A DNA stretch of 64,000 bases from Clostridium_AM sp900759715 (GTDB lineage Bacteria > Bacillota > Clostridia > Clostridiales > Clostridiaceae), in NCBI GenBank assembly GCA_900759715.1, contig CAAEXF010000058.1, positions 62,001 through 126,000 of the forward strand. Direction: 5' to 3'. The notes beneath the pieces were generated by a model, which was not told the DNA's origin, made no database searches, and was given only the letters and a program-made list of their open reading frames with translations. Made by a program: the position numbers and the translations under genes. How positions within the stretch are numbered: position 1 is the stretch's first letter; the number at the start of each line of letters is the position of its first letter. Positions 1 through 9,068 of this stretch are shown here, in pieces.

Positions 1-404
1 AATACATATCCACTGGGAACAGTATATCTGGACTGAGTAGATAATGGCTCTGTTATATTGTTTGCAGAAAGATAGTTCTCATTTAACATATTTCCATTAA
101 GATATACATGCCCATTTTTTATTTCAACAACATCACCAGCTACACCTATTACTCTTTTTATGTAATAATCTCCATTCTCATTCTTAGAATCAAAGACAAC
201 TATCTGACCTCGTTTAACATTAGATGTTTCTGTACTTATCTTTTCTAAAAACAATATATCTTTATTGTGAAGAGTAGGCTGCATTGAAGGTCCTTCAACA
301 GTTGCCCTTGCAAATACATAGTTGTGAAATAACAAAGCTATAAACAATGCTGCGACAATAGAAATCGCATATTCTTTTATTTCTTTCACTAATTGGTTAT
401 TCAT
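1..404 (-). CDS. lepB: Signal peptidase I, 3'-truncated by window edge
   Basis: Membrane-anchored serine protease that removes signal peptides from exported proteins. Reading the minus strand from ATG at 404 gives a short cytoplasmic start, one hydrophobic helix (about residues 13-32), then GPSMQPTL with the catalytic Ser at about residue 40 and YYIKRVIGVAGD with the general-base Lys at about residue 83. These are the SPase I box motifs in the usual order and spacing. AAAGGAG lies just upstream of the ATG. The reading frame runs off the left edge of the window, so the C-terminal part is not visible. It is divergent from the coat gene at 608. Confidence 0.95.
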   Translation of the reverse strand, partial: MNNQLVKEIKEYAISIVAALFIALLFHNYVFARATVEGPSMQPTLHNKDILFLEKISTETSNVKRGQIVVFDSKNENGDYYIKRVIGVAGDVVEIKNGHVYLNGNMLNENYLSANNITEPLSTQSRYTVPSGYV

Positions 405-607
405 ATGCTCATCTCCTTTAAGTTATTTAATTAATTTTATCATAACTTTATTTAAAATCTTATATTAAATTTTAAAATATTTATTAAAATTTACCTTTCT
501 TTACATTTAAGTTTTTTATATTACCTTTGGAATAGTTATACTATTTTTTCCATGGATATAAGTAAATAAATAGAGAAAAATAAAACAAGTAAGAGAGGTG
601 ACATTTT

Positions 608-1009
608 ATGCAAAATAATGTAGGTTTAGCTCCACATGAATTATTAGAGTTACATGAATTAATGAATAGTGAAATTGTAAGCTTAAAAAGAACTGAAGCA
701 AGTATGTCAATGGTAAACGATAATGAGTTGAAGAATTACATGCAGCAATGTTTAAATTCTAAAAAATCAGCCCTTCAGCAAATACAAAACTTTATTAACA
801 ATCAGTGTAATTTAGGTAACAATCAAAATAACAATGCTAATCAAAACAATCAGAGTAATCAACAGAGTAATCAACAGAATAACCAACAGAATAATCAACA
901 GAATAATCAACAGAATAATCAACAAACTAGCCAAAGCAGTCAAAGTAACCAAAATAATCAAAGTAATCAAGGTAATCAAAACAATCCGAGTGGTGGTACT
1001 TTCGGTTAG
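608..1009 (+). CDS. CotF-like spore coat protein with Asn/Gln-rich tail
   Basis: 133 residues. The first ~67 residues are helical, with HELLELHELMNSE and a later helix ending in QQIQNFINNQCN, resembling the start of coat-F family spore proteins. The rest is almost purely Asn, Gln and Ser in short repeats (NNQQ, QSNQ), encoded by an imperfect 12-bp DNA repeat at about 855-925. The end is PSGGTFG. AGAGAGGTG precedes the ATG. It sits 28 bp before a second coat-F-like gene, so the two probably form one operon expressed in the mother cell. The coat assignment rests on family resemblance. The low-complexity tail is easily seen and likely varies in length by replication slippage. Confidence 0.75.
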   Translation: MQNNVGLAPHELLELHELMNSEIVSLKRTEASMSMVNDNELKNYMQQCLNSKKSALQQIQNFINNQCNLGNNQNNNANQNNQSNQQSNQQNNQQNNQQNNQQNNQQTSQSSQSNQNNQSNQGNQNNPSGGTFG

Positions 1010-1037
1010 AAAGACCTAGATAGGAGGTAATATAATA

Positions 1038-1493
1038 ATGTCATGGATAGACACTGCTTGCAATATTATGTCAAGTAATACTCAAAATAACAATAATAGT
1101 AACAATAACAGTAATAATAACAATAATAGTAATAATAATATTAATAATAATAATGGCTGTAATAACAACAACAATAGTAACAATGGCTGTAGCAATAATA
1201 ATAATAATAATAATAATAACGATTCCGACTCAAATAACAGTGCTAAAGATAAGGGGATAGCTTTAGAGTTGCTAACTATGTCCAAGTCTGATATTGTCAC
1301 ACTTGCTTCAGTAATTACTGAAATAACCAATCCTCAGCTTAGAGAATTGTTAGATTCACAGCTTACTAATTCATTAAACGAACATTATAAACTCTCAGAC
1401 ATAGCAGTGAACAAACAATGGTATAATACTTTTTCAACTCCACAGCAGCAACTTCAACAAGATCTTGAACATGCACAAAATTTATCACAGTAA
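1038..1493 (+). CDS. CotF-family spore coat protein with poly-Asn insert
   Basis: 151 residues. A short start (MSWIDTACNIMSS) is followed by about 55 residues that are nearly all Asn with scattered Ser, Gly, Cys and Asp. Then comes a coat-F type domain: GIALELLTMSKSDIVTLAS, ITNPQLRELL, and the family-typical end with DIAVNKQWYNTFSTPQQQL. TAGGAGGT precedes the ATG. In ordinary coat-F proteins the tail follows the N-terminal helices directly, so the Asn tract looks like an insertion between two halves of the fold. The tract is AAT/AAC repeats, expected to be unstable in length. A terminator follows at 1579. Confidence 0.8.
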   Translation: MSWIDTACNIMSSNTQNNNNSNNNSNNNNNSNNNINNNNGCNNNNNSNNGCSNNNNNNNNNDSDSNNSAKDKGIALELLTMSKSDIVTLASVITEITNPQLRELLDSQLTNSLNEHYKLSDIAVNKQWYNTFSTPQQQLQQDLEHAQNLSQ

Positions 1494-1578
1494 ACTCTAT
1501 TATTAAGCTATTATCTATGTTTATATATACGCCTTCTAATAGTGATAGTATAATCTTACGCTTAGCTGAAGCTTATAC

Positions 1579-1612
1579 AAATAGTCTTGGAGTTGACCAA
1601 GGCTATTTTAAA
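1579..1612 (+). terminator. Intrinsic terminator after coat genes
   Basis: AAATAG-T-CTTGG pairs with CCAAG-G-CTATTT around a six-base loop and is followed by a T-rich stretch. It ends the coat operon before the large gene at 1719. Confidence 0.75.
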
Positions 1613-1718
1613 TTCTTTCTTCATTTCATCATATCTTGAAAAATTTCACTTTAATGACTTTAAAAAAACATGGTAAAAGTATATAATTTTCTGTAAACAA
1701 TGTATTAAGGAGGACAAA

Positions 1719-4700
1719 ATGAACAGCATACCATTTGTTGAAATTTACAATAGAATTACAAGAAGATTGACTAGTGCAAAATGGCTGCAAAAATTCAATA
1801 TAGATAAATATTTAATAGATAAATATTTTAGAAACAAGAATTTTTCTGATGCTTTAAAAGACCTTATAGAAACAAATAACTTTACTGCTAAAAAAACTCT
1901 TGAGTTGTGCTTACCTATGCTTAATGAGTTAGCAAAAGAAAAAGTACCTTCTGATTGGCTTAGTTATATACATCAATACACTTTATACAAAAATTTCCCT
2001 GAAACTGTCTCTGTAAAACTACTAGATGAGTTAATTTCATCCTGTGAGACATTTTTAAGAATTTTTCGTGTAATATGTGAAGTTCAAAAAGATTCTTCTG
2101 ATGGAACTTGGCAAAGCTTATATGCTATGAACTTTTTAACTCTGCAAGAAGAAAATGAGCTTGAGCATCCAGAAGAATATAGAAGATTTGTTAGAGCTTT
2201 TAACGACAATTATTCTTATGAAATGATGAAGATAAACGGAGAAATAACTGGTTTTACTACACTAGATCATGTATGCGGCGTTCATTATCTTTCATTATTT
2301 ATCGCACGTCAATTAAAATCCATCGGAACACCAGTAGACTTAGGTAGGGTTTCAGGTGCTGCCGGAGGGCATGACATAGGAAAGTATGGATGCAAAGGAA
2401 TTGAATTAAAACGGGTTCCTAGGCTCCACTATTACTATACAGATCAATGGTTTAAAAGATATGGAATAAATTATATAAGGAATATAGCTATTAATCACTC
2501 TACCTGGGATTTAGAGCTTGAAAATCTATCTATTGAATCCCTTCTTCTTATATACTCTGATTTTAGAATAAAAGATGAATATATAAATGGAAAAGCTAAA
2601 ATGAAGGTTTACCCCCTTGAGGACTCTTTTCACGTTATTTTAAACAAACTTGAAAATGTTACTGATGAGAAAAGCAAAAGATATAAAAGAGTTTATTCTA
2701 AATTGAAAGACTTCGAAGATTTTCTTATTAATTTAGGCATAGATACTGAACCTAAATCAAAGTTTATTCTATCAAAAATACCAAAACAACACTATACCCT
2801 ACTTCAAGGAAACGGAATTGTGCAAAATCTAAAATATCTTTCTATAAGTCATAATATAAACCTAATGTATCACCTTCGTGACGAATACTCACTTGATGCC
2901 TTATTAGAAATGGCAAGGAGCGAAAAGGATTGGAAAAACTTAAGAGAATATGTAAGAATATTTCAAGAATATTCTACATATCTTACTCAAAAGCAAAAAC
3001 TTCAAACTATTAAATTTTTATATGAAAATCTAGTACATCCTGAAGATGATATACGAAGACATTGTGCTGAATTAATAGGAAGCCTCATTGCTATTTTCGA
3101 TGAGGAGTATAGAAAGGAAATTCCGGAAAACGTAAAATTAGAAACTAGTTCTATCTGTAGTGTTGATCTGCTAAAGGAATACTTTGAACTAATGCTTTCT
3201 CCTGGACATAAGGTTATCCCCTCTCATAGATTCAATATAGGATACAGTATAAGTATCATGGTGAATTCCCTATTTGTAAATTGCAGAAAAAGATCCTATT
3301 ATAAAATCTATAAAGAGGTTATATTCAGCTTTTATAAGGATGAAAGATATAAAAGTAGTGATTGCGACTTGTTTTTACTAGAAACTGCTAAATATATACC
3401 TTTTGATGCATATGAAGATGATATCGATATAGTTTATTATTATGTATTTTCTAAATTGACAAAGAGAAGTAGTGTTATCAGACTTGAAGCATTAGAAACT
3501 ATGCTGAGTTTAATTCATGAGCTTCCGACAGAACATCCATTTATACAAAAGTTAAGACAGCATTTCTTAAATATAACTAAAAAAAGCAAGGTTCCTGCTG
3601 AAAACCTTTTACTTTATAAAATAAATAATGCCTTAAATATAAAAAATAATATAGAGTACTTTAAGTCACACTGTCAATTAAATAAAAACACTGTAACAGA
3701 TATATTCTTAAGTAACCTAAAAACTGCCACCGACTGGATTAGGAAAAGAAATCAAGTAGAATTACTTTTAGATCATGCATTAAATAATTCACAATCTACT
3801 GGACTACATACAGCTATACATTTTTGTAATCTGTTAAAGGTAAGTGCAATAGAGAGTGTTAGAAATAAAGCTGGAAGCGCAATTTTAATGATTATGCCTT
3901 ATCTAACTTTGGCAGAACGAAATGAAGTGGCTGTAGAATTATTCCGTGCACTTGAAATTGAGGGAAACAAATTTACTGAATATATACCACGATACGCTGG
4001 TCAAGCAATCCTATGGCTTCAACCTAAAGAATTAGATGAGGTAATTAATGATTCCATAGTAAAGATTAAATCATCTAATATTAATCTTAAGTCACTAATA
4101 TTGAAGACTATAGGAATAACTATTTCATACTATGATCTTTATAAAGACAGATTTGAGGAAAATGAAAATTCTTATTATAAAAGACTAAATAAAATGTTCG
4201 GAATTCTCCTTAATGGTCTAGGAAATTATAATCCTCAGGTTAAACAAGCAGCCTTTAGTGTTATAGGTAAAGATATTTTTGGTGCTCCATATCTTGGGCT
4301 AAAGAAAAAGGCTGATATATTTAAACTTATAGCTAAAAAAGTACTTACATTAATTACAAGTAATGAAAATGCGGAGCTTTTATTTTTAACAAGATCAGCA
4401 AGTTTAAATCATATATATAGATTTATATCAGATTTTAACTTTTTCAATGGAAAGATAGATATACCTCTTCCAGAAAAGATTGCATTTTTCCCTGGAACTT
4501 TTGATCCATTCTCTCTTAGTCACAAAGAAATTGCAAAATATATAAGGGATTTAGGCTTCGAAGTGTATCTAGCCATTGATGAGTTCTCTTGGTCTAAAAA
4601 AACGCTTCCTAGTCTTTTAAGAAGAAACTTAGTTAATATGTCTATTTCAGATGAACTTAATATATATATTTACCCTGATATTCTTCCAACAAATATAGCA

Positions 4701-6581
4701 AATCCAGATAGTCTAAAGATCTTAAGAGAAAATTTTCTAGATTCTGAGGTATATATTGCTATAGGAAGTGATGTTCTCTTAAATGCATCAAGCTATAAAT
4801 TGCCTAAAACGGAGAATTCTATCCATACTTTTGCTCATATAATTTTTGAGAGAGGTAAAAACAAGAAATTTAGCAGTGCAGTAAAAAATATAGAAAAAGA
4901 TGTTATAGTTCTTACCTTATCCTCTAAATACTCGGAGCTGAGCTCTACACAAATAAGAAGCTATATAGATGAAAATAGAGATATTTCTAGTCTTGTAGAC
5001 CCCTTAGCACAACAGTATATTTATGATAATGGTTTTTATCAAAGAGAAGCACAAGATAAGTCATTAATAAAATCTCCTTGGCTGGATACAGAGGTTATTG
5101 ATATTTTTTCTGCTGATTTCATAGATACAATATGCGAAAGTATATCTGAGTCAGATGAAGAGTTTAAAGAAAAGCTTATATCTGTATCTTCTAAACCTTC
5201 AGCTAGAATAATGCTATTAAAAAATACCAATACTAACCAAATTCTAGGTTTCTCTGTTTTTCATTGGATTCGTTCTGCTACCTTGTACGATGAATTTAGA
5301 AACTCTGAGGTATCACAGTATATACGTGAAAATAGTGTAGGAAGAATAATACTGATAGATGGCTTATATATAAAAAATTACGATAAAAACAATGAACTAG
5401 AGCAAATATTACTTACAGAAACTTTGACTTCGTGCATTTCAAGGGATTATGAGTATGGTATATTTAAAAATATATTCAGCAATAAATTTTGCTCTGACAG
5501 CATATATGATTTACTTAAACTAAATGGATTTATTAAGGTTCCCTTTTGTGATGAAAGTAACCCTGTTTTTGCAGTTAATATGAGTACTCCTTGTATACTA
5601 AATCTTGACATACAAAATATAATAAAAGAGCCTTTTAGAAGTAATCCTAGGGTAAGAAATGTATTATCTACTTCACGAAAGAAACTGCAGGAAGCCATTA
5701 TAAAGCTTTATCCTGGAGAACTGCTTATTCCCTTTGATGTTAACTTTGTATATCAAAATATGATAAGAAAAATATGCAAAGAAAATGGTGTGCCAACTCA
5801 AACAGTTCTTCCTAAAAAGCTAGGACCATCCATGTGTGTACCTTACGGAGATATATTGAGAAGGTACGTAATACCAAATACAGTTACAAAATCGCTGCAT
5901 ACAGAAAAGCTCTTTTATCCTGATATGAAAAGATTTATTATTGGAGAATTTCCTCACTACCTTGATCTAAAAACTCAAGTAAAAATGATAAAATCCTTTA
6001 ATCGCACAGTTATATTAGTAGATGATCTACTTCATAAAGGATATAGAATAAAGGCTTTAGATCCTATTTTTAAAAATGAGGACGTAAAAGTACAAAATAT
6101 TATTGTTGGAGTTTTGTCTGGAAGAGGAAAAGATTTAATGGATATGCAGAACAGACAAGTTGACAGCGTCTATTTTATACCAAGACTTAAAATATGGTTT
6201 AATGAGAATTCTTTATATCCCTTTATAGGAGGCGATGCATTATGGCGGGGTGTTTACCCTGAGAGAAACCTTCTGCCATCTATAAATTTAATTTTACCAT
6301 ATACTTACCCTGCTTTTATAAGAAAAGCCTCAAAAGCGGATATATATAATTTATCTAAAACTTGTATAGAAAACTCTATCAACATACTGGAAGTATTAGA
6401 AAGTGAATTTCATTCAATGCAGGAAAAAAATTTAACCCTAGGCTCCTTAGGCCAAGTACTTACAATACCTAGATGCCCTGAACACGGAGAAAATATGGAA
6501 TATAACTTAAATCTAAACGCCTCCAGCTATTTAAAAAATGATCTTGAACTTTTATTAAGGCTTAGTCATGCATTTAAATAA
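1719..6581 (+). CDS. Giant multidomain protein: HD, helical repeats, NadD-like nucleotidyltransferase, GNAT-like, PRTase-like
   Basis: 1620 residues, cytoplasmic, no signal or membrane segment. Regions in order: (a) HD hydrolase with TLDHVCGVHY (His184), GGHDIGK (His218-Asp219), INHSTW (His260) and YSDFRIK (Asp281), the metal ligands of the family; (b) a long helical region, about residues 380-900, resembling HEAT-like repeats; (c) a NadD/cytidylyltransferase-type domain with FFPGTFDPFSLSH near 925 and SSTQIRSYI near 1074; (d) about 1170-1290, a GNAT-like stretch with LGFSVF and ILIDGLYI; (e) a phosphoribosyltransferase-like C-terminus with TVILVDDLLHKGY near 1430. GGAGG precedes the ATG. Domains a and c are well supported by motifs; b, d and e are inference. 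Substrate unknown. The next two genes follow closely on the same strand and carry dinucleotide- and flavin-binding folds, which suggests shared cofactor or nucleotide chemistry. Confidence 0.8.
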   Translation: MNSIPFVEIYNRITRRLTSAKWLQKFNIDKYLIDKYFRNKNFSDALKDLIETNNFTAKKTLELCLPMLNELAKEKVPSDWLSYIHQYTLYKNFPETVSVKLLDELISSCETFLRIFRVICEVQKDSSDGTWQSLYAMNFLTLQEENELEHPEEYRRFVRAFNDNYSYEMMKINGEITGFTTLDHVCGVHYLSLFIARQLKSIGTPVDLGRVSGAAGGHDIGKYGCKGIELKRVPRLHYYYTDQWFKRYGINYIRNIAINHSTWDLELENLSIESLLLIYSDFRIKDEYINGKAKMKVYPLEDSFHVILNKLENVTDEKSKRYKRVYSKLKDFEDFLINLGIDTEPKSKFILSKIPKQHYTLLQGNGIVQNLKYLSISHNINLMYHLRDEYSLDALLEMARSEKDWKNLREYVRIFQEYSTYLTQKQKLQTIKFLYENLVHPEDDIRRHCAELIGSLIAIFDEEYRKEIPENVKLETSSICSVDLLKEYFELMLSPGHKVIPSHRFNIGYSISIMVNSLFVNCRKRSYYKIYKEVIFSFYKDERYKSSDCDLFLLETAKYIPFDAYEDDIDIVYYYVFSKLTKRSSVIRLEALETMLSLIHELPTEHPFIQKLRQHFLNITKKSKVPAENLLLYKINNALNIKNNIEYFKSHCQLNKNTVTDIFLSNLKTATDWIRKRNQVELLLDHALNNSQSTGLHTAIHFCNLLKVSAIESVRNKAGSAILMIMPYLTLAERNEVAVELFRALEIEGNKFTEYIPRYAGQAILWLQPKELDEVINDSIVKIKSSNINLKSLILKTIGITISYYDLYKDRFEENENSYYKRLNKMFGILLNGLGNYNPQVKQAAFSVIGKDIFGAPYLGLKKKADIFKLIAKKVLTLITSNENAELLFLTRSASLNHIYRFISDFNFFNGKIDIPLPEKIAFFPGTFDPFSLSHKEIAKYIRDLGFEVYLAIDEFSWSKKTLPSLLRRNLVNMSISDELNIYIYPDILPTNIANPDSLKILRENFLDSEVYIAIGSDVLLNASSYKLPKTENSIHTFAHIIFERGKNKKFSSAVKNIEKDVIVLTLSSKYSELSSTQIRSYIDENRDISSLVDPLAQQYIYDNGFYQREAQDKSLIKSPWLDTEVIDIFSADFIDTICESISESDEEFKEKLISVSSKPSARIMLLKNTNTNQILGFSVFHWIRSATLYDEFRNSEVSQYIRENSVGRIILIDGLYIKNYDKNNELEQILLTETLTSCISRDYEYGIFKNIFSNKFCSDSIYDLLKLNGFIKVPFCDESNPVFAVNMSTPCILNLDIQNIIKEPFRSNPRVRNVLSTSRKKLQEAIIKLYPGELLIPFDVNFVYQNMIRKICKENGVPTQTVLPKKLGPSMCVPYGDILRRYVIPNTVTKSLHTEKLFYPDMKRFIIGEFPHYLDLKTQVKMIKSFNRTVILVDDLLHKGYRIKALDPIFKNEDVKVQNIIVGVLSGRGKDLMDMQNRQVDSVYFIPRLKIWFNENSLYPFIGGDALWRGVYPERNLLPSINLILPYTYPAFIRKASKADIYNLSKTCIENSINILEVLESEFHSMQEKNLTLGSLGQVLTIPRCPEHGENMEYNLNLNASSYLKNDLELLLRLSHAFK

Positions 6582-6618
6582 TACTAGATAAAATTTGATG
6601 AAAGGACTAGATTGCTAT

Positions 6619-7887
6619 ATGTCTAAAGATTTATTTTACTACACATTAAAAAATAAACTACTAATTTCAAATGAAAAGTATGATCTCCAGGAAATTACGG
6701 AAGAGTCTGCTAAAAATTTTAGCGGAAGAATCTTCTCCCTAAATAATATTGACCCATATAAATCTAGAAGGTCCTATTGTGTAACATCTACAAGTAATTT
6801 ATTTATAGAAGAAGAAAACTTAGAACTTCTAAAAGATGTAACTAATCCTAATCTAAATATTCCTGATTGGATAACAGAACATATATATAATAGAAATGTT
6901 ACTTCTATAAATACCGCTTATAAGGATTGGCAGGAAGCTCTAGATTCACATTTTCCTGTAATATGTGAAAATATAAAACCCACAAAAAAATGGAGTCTCA
7001 CGGTTGTTGGTCTTGGTGATGTAGGCGGAACGCTGATTACTGGGCTTAGACTTTTAGGTGGAGACTGTATATCTCATATAAATATATACGATAAGGATGA
7101 AAATAAAGTAAAAAGATGGGAGTATGAGTGTAATCAAATTCTACCACCGGATTATAACAGTGATTATCCCAACGTTAATGCTGTGAAAGAAGAAGATTTA
7201 TTTAACTGCGATATGTTTGTCTTTTGTGTGTCTGTTGGCGTACCTGAGGTTGGCAATGAAATTTCAGATGTGAGGCTTATACAGTTTCAAGGGAACTCAA
7301 AAATTATTAGTTACTACACAAATCTAGCTTCCAAGAACAACTTTAAAGGTATCTTTGCAGTAGTTTCTGACCCTGTAGACTTACTTTGTAAAGCAGTTTT
7401 TGAAGAAAGTATTAAATATACCTCTGATCAACGCCCTTCTCTCATGCCAGAGCAGATTAGAGGTTACGGACTTGGTGTAATGAATGCCAGAGCATGCTAT
7501 TATGCCAAACAAAGAGATGACTGTAAACACTATTTAGAATATGGTAGAGCCTTTGGCCCCCATGGTGAAGGACTCATAGTAGCAGATAGTATAGATAACT
7601 ATAATGAGGAGTTATCAGAGTATTTAACAGCTAAAACAAGAAAAGCTAACTTAGAGGTTCGGTCTATAGGATTTAAGCCTTATATAGCTCCTGCTTTGTC
7701 CTCTGGAGCCTTCTCTCTTATAGCTACAATAAAAGGTGATTGGCATTATAGTGCTACTTTTATAGGAGGAACTTTTATGGGATGCAGAAATAGATTGCTT
7801 ACCGGTGGCATAGAGCTGGAAACCTATAAAAATATGTCTGATAGCCTATATAAGAAACTACTAGAAACCTATAATTCTTTATTATAG
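6619..7887 (+). CDS. Lactate/malate dehydrogenase-like NAD-binding protein
   Basis: About 422 residues from ATG 6619. About 120 residues of unrecognised N-terminal sequence precede a Rossmann fold: VVGLGDVGGTL (about 128-138), IYDKDENKV, and VVSDPVDLL, the counterpart of the LDH/MDH VTNPVDxL segment. GYGLGVMNARA and FGPHGEG match the substrate-side motifs, including the catalytic His of GEHGDS-type enzymes. Classic LDH/MDH is about 310 residues, so this is a divergent, longer member. It begins 37 bp after the giant gene. Alternative starts are TTG 6595 and ATG 6598; none has a strong ribosome site, so translation may be coupled. Substrate unknown. Confidence 0.75.
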   Translation: MSKDLFYYTLKNKLLISNEKYDLQEITEESAKNFSGRIFSLNNIDPYKSRRSYCVTSTSNLFIEEENLELLKDVTNPNLNIPDWITEHIYNRNVTSINTAYKDWQEALDSHFPVICENIKPTKKWSLTVVGLGDVGGTLITGLRLLGGDCISHINIYDKDENKVKRWEYECNQILPPDYNSDYPNVNAVKEEDLFNCDMFVFCVSVGVPEVGNEISDVRLIQFQGNSKIISYYTNLASKNNFKGIFAVVSDPVDLLCKAVFEESIKYTSDQRPSLMPEQIRGYGLGVMNARACYYAKQRDDCKHYLEYGRAFGPHGEGLIVADSIDNYNEELSEYLTAKTRKANLEVRSIGFKPYIAPALSSGAFSLIATIKGDWHYSATFIGGTFMGCRNRLLTGGIELETYKNMSDSLYKKLLETYNSLL

Positions 7888-7974
7888 GGAAACCAACTAA
7901 ATTTTAGTGTATAAGTTAAGATTGGATTTATAAACTCTATATAATAAATTAAATATATGATGCGGGGTGATGGT

Positions 7975-9030
7975 ATGGAAAATCTGTATGTTATAGCTCC
8001 AAATGAAGATTTGTCTGAACAGCTTCAACTTATGATAGAAGCCTTTAGTAGAAATTTTGATTCTGTCATATATATAAGAGAGTTCAAAGATTGTCTATGC
8101 TTAAAGGATACAAAAATATTATTTGTACTGGAGTTAGGATTTACAGGCTTTGATTTACCAATGCTTAAATTTTTTGAATCACTAAAGAATAAAGGTAATG
8201 ACATTTTTTATGGTTCAATAGCCTCCCTACTTGTTCATAGTTCAAGTGAACTTGGTACTAAAGGAGCCACTCAAGATATAGTTTTTATGGCTAATAACCT
8301 CGGATGCAGCTTTATAGGTCACCCTTTAGTTGAAGCCACTAAAAGCTTACGAAACTTTTTAACCTGGAAAAAAACTCTGCAGATTCCACTTAAGGACATA
8401 TGTACTCATTTATGTAGTAATCTTGGCAAAAGACTTTTAGACTATAAAAATGTTTCTCATGATAAAACTGAAAAAAACATTACAGTATTATATTCTTCAC
8501 CACACAAAGTCTCAAACACGCTTGAACTATGGCGTATGGCCTCTAAGAACTTAACTAATTTTATAATTAATGAGATTCAAATTGAAAATGGTGAAATATT
8601 AGATTGTAAAGGATGTTCATATACCTTATGCCTTCACTATGGTAAAAAGAATCGCTGCTTTTATGGAGGCTTTATGACAGAAAATGTACTTCCTGCTATT
8701 GAAAAAGCAGATTCAATAGTATGGCTATGCCCAAACTATAATGATGCAATTGCAGCGAACTTAACTGCAACAATAAACAGACTTACAGTTTTATATCATA
8801 AAACTGGCTTTCATGATAAGTCGACCTTCGGCGTTATTGTATCAGGAAACTCTGGCAGCGACTCTGTAGCCAAACAACTTATTGGAGCTTTAAATATTAA
8901 CAAAGGTTTTAGACTTCCACCTTATGCTATAATTACTGAGACAGCTAATGACCCTAATTCCATATTTAAAATTGAGGGAATTGAAAATAAAGCAAAAATT
9001 TTTGCAAAACATATGGCTGAAGGTCTATAA
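7975..9030 (+). CDS. NADPH-dependent FMN reductase-like / flavodoxin-fold protein
   Basis: 351 residues from ATG 7975, preceded by GGGGTGATGGT, which decides the start over 7957. The C-terminal half looks like the iron-sulfur flavoprotein/FMN reductase family: ITVLYSSPHKVSNT near residue 172 replaces the usual GSPRxxGNT phosphate loop, and CKGCSYTLCLHYGKKNRC near 210-229 replaces the CxxCxxC cluster region. DSIVWLCPNYNDAIAANL corresponds to the flavin-contact loop. The N-terminal half appears to be a degenerate second alpha/beta domain with no motif I can name. Same strand as, and 87 bp after, the dehydrogenase-like gene. It probably passes electrons within the cluster, but substrate and partner are unknown. 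Confidence 0.7.
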   Translation: MENLYVIAPNEDLSEQLQLMIEAFSRNFDSVIYIREFKDCLCLKDTKILFVLELGFTGFDLPMLKFFESLKNKGNDIFYGSIASLLVHSSSELGTKGATQDIVFMANNLGCSFIGHPLVEATKSLRNFLTWKKTLQIPLKDICTHLCSNLGKRLLDYKNVSHDKTEKNITVLYSSPHKVSNTLELWRMASKNLTNFIINEIQIENGEILDCKGCSYTLCLHYGKKNRCFYGGFMTENVLPAIEKADSIVWLCPNYNDAIAANLTATINRLTVLYHKTGFHDKSTFGVIVSGNSGSDSVAKQLIGALNINKGFRLPPYAIITETANDPNSIFKIEGIENKAKIFAKHMAEGL

Positions 9031-9068
9031 TAGTACTGCAGTATATTTTAACAAGAAGGTGATTTTAA

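Noticed and set aside
855..1000. Possible CRISPR or satellite array
   Set aside because: The repeats are coding, 3-12 bp long, and have no unique spacers.
834..1019. Overlapping frame rich in Ile, Asn and Arg inside the first coat gene
   Set aside because: A frame-shifted reading of the Asn/Gln repeats; no start signal.
1082..1330. Leucine-rich 82-residue frame on the minus strand
   Set aside because: It is the antisense reading of the AAT/AAC repeats in the coat gene, with no ribosome site.
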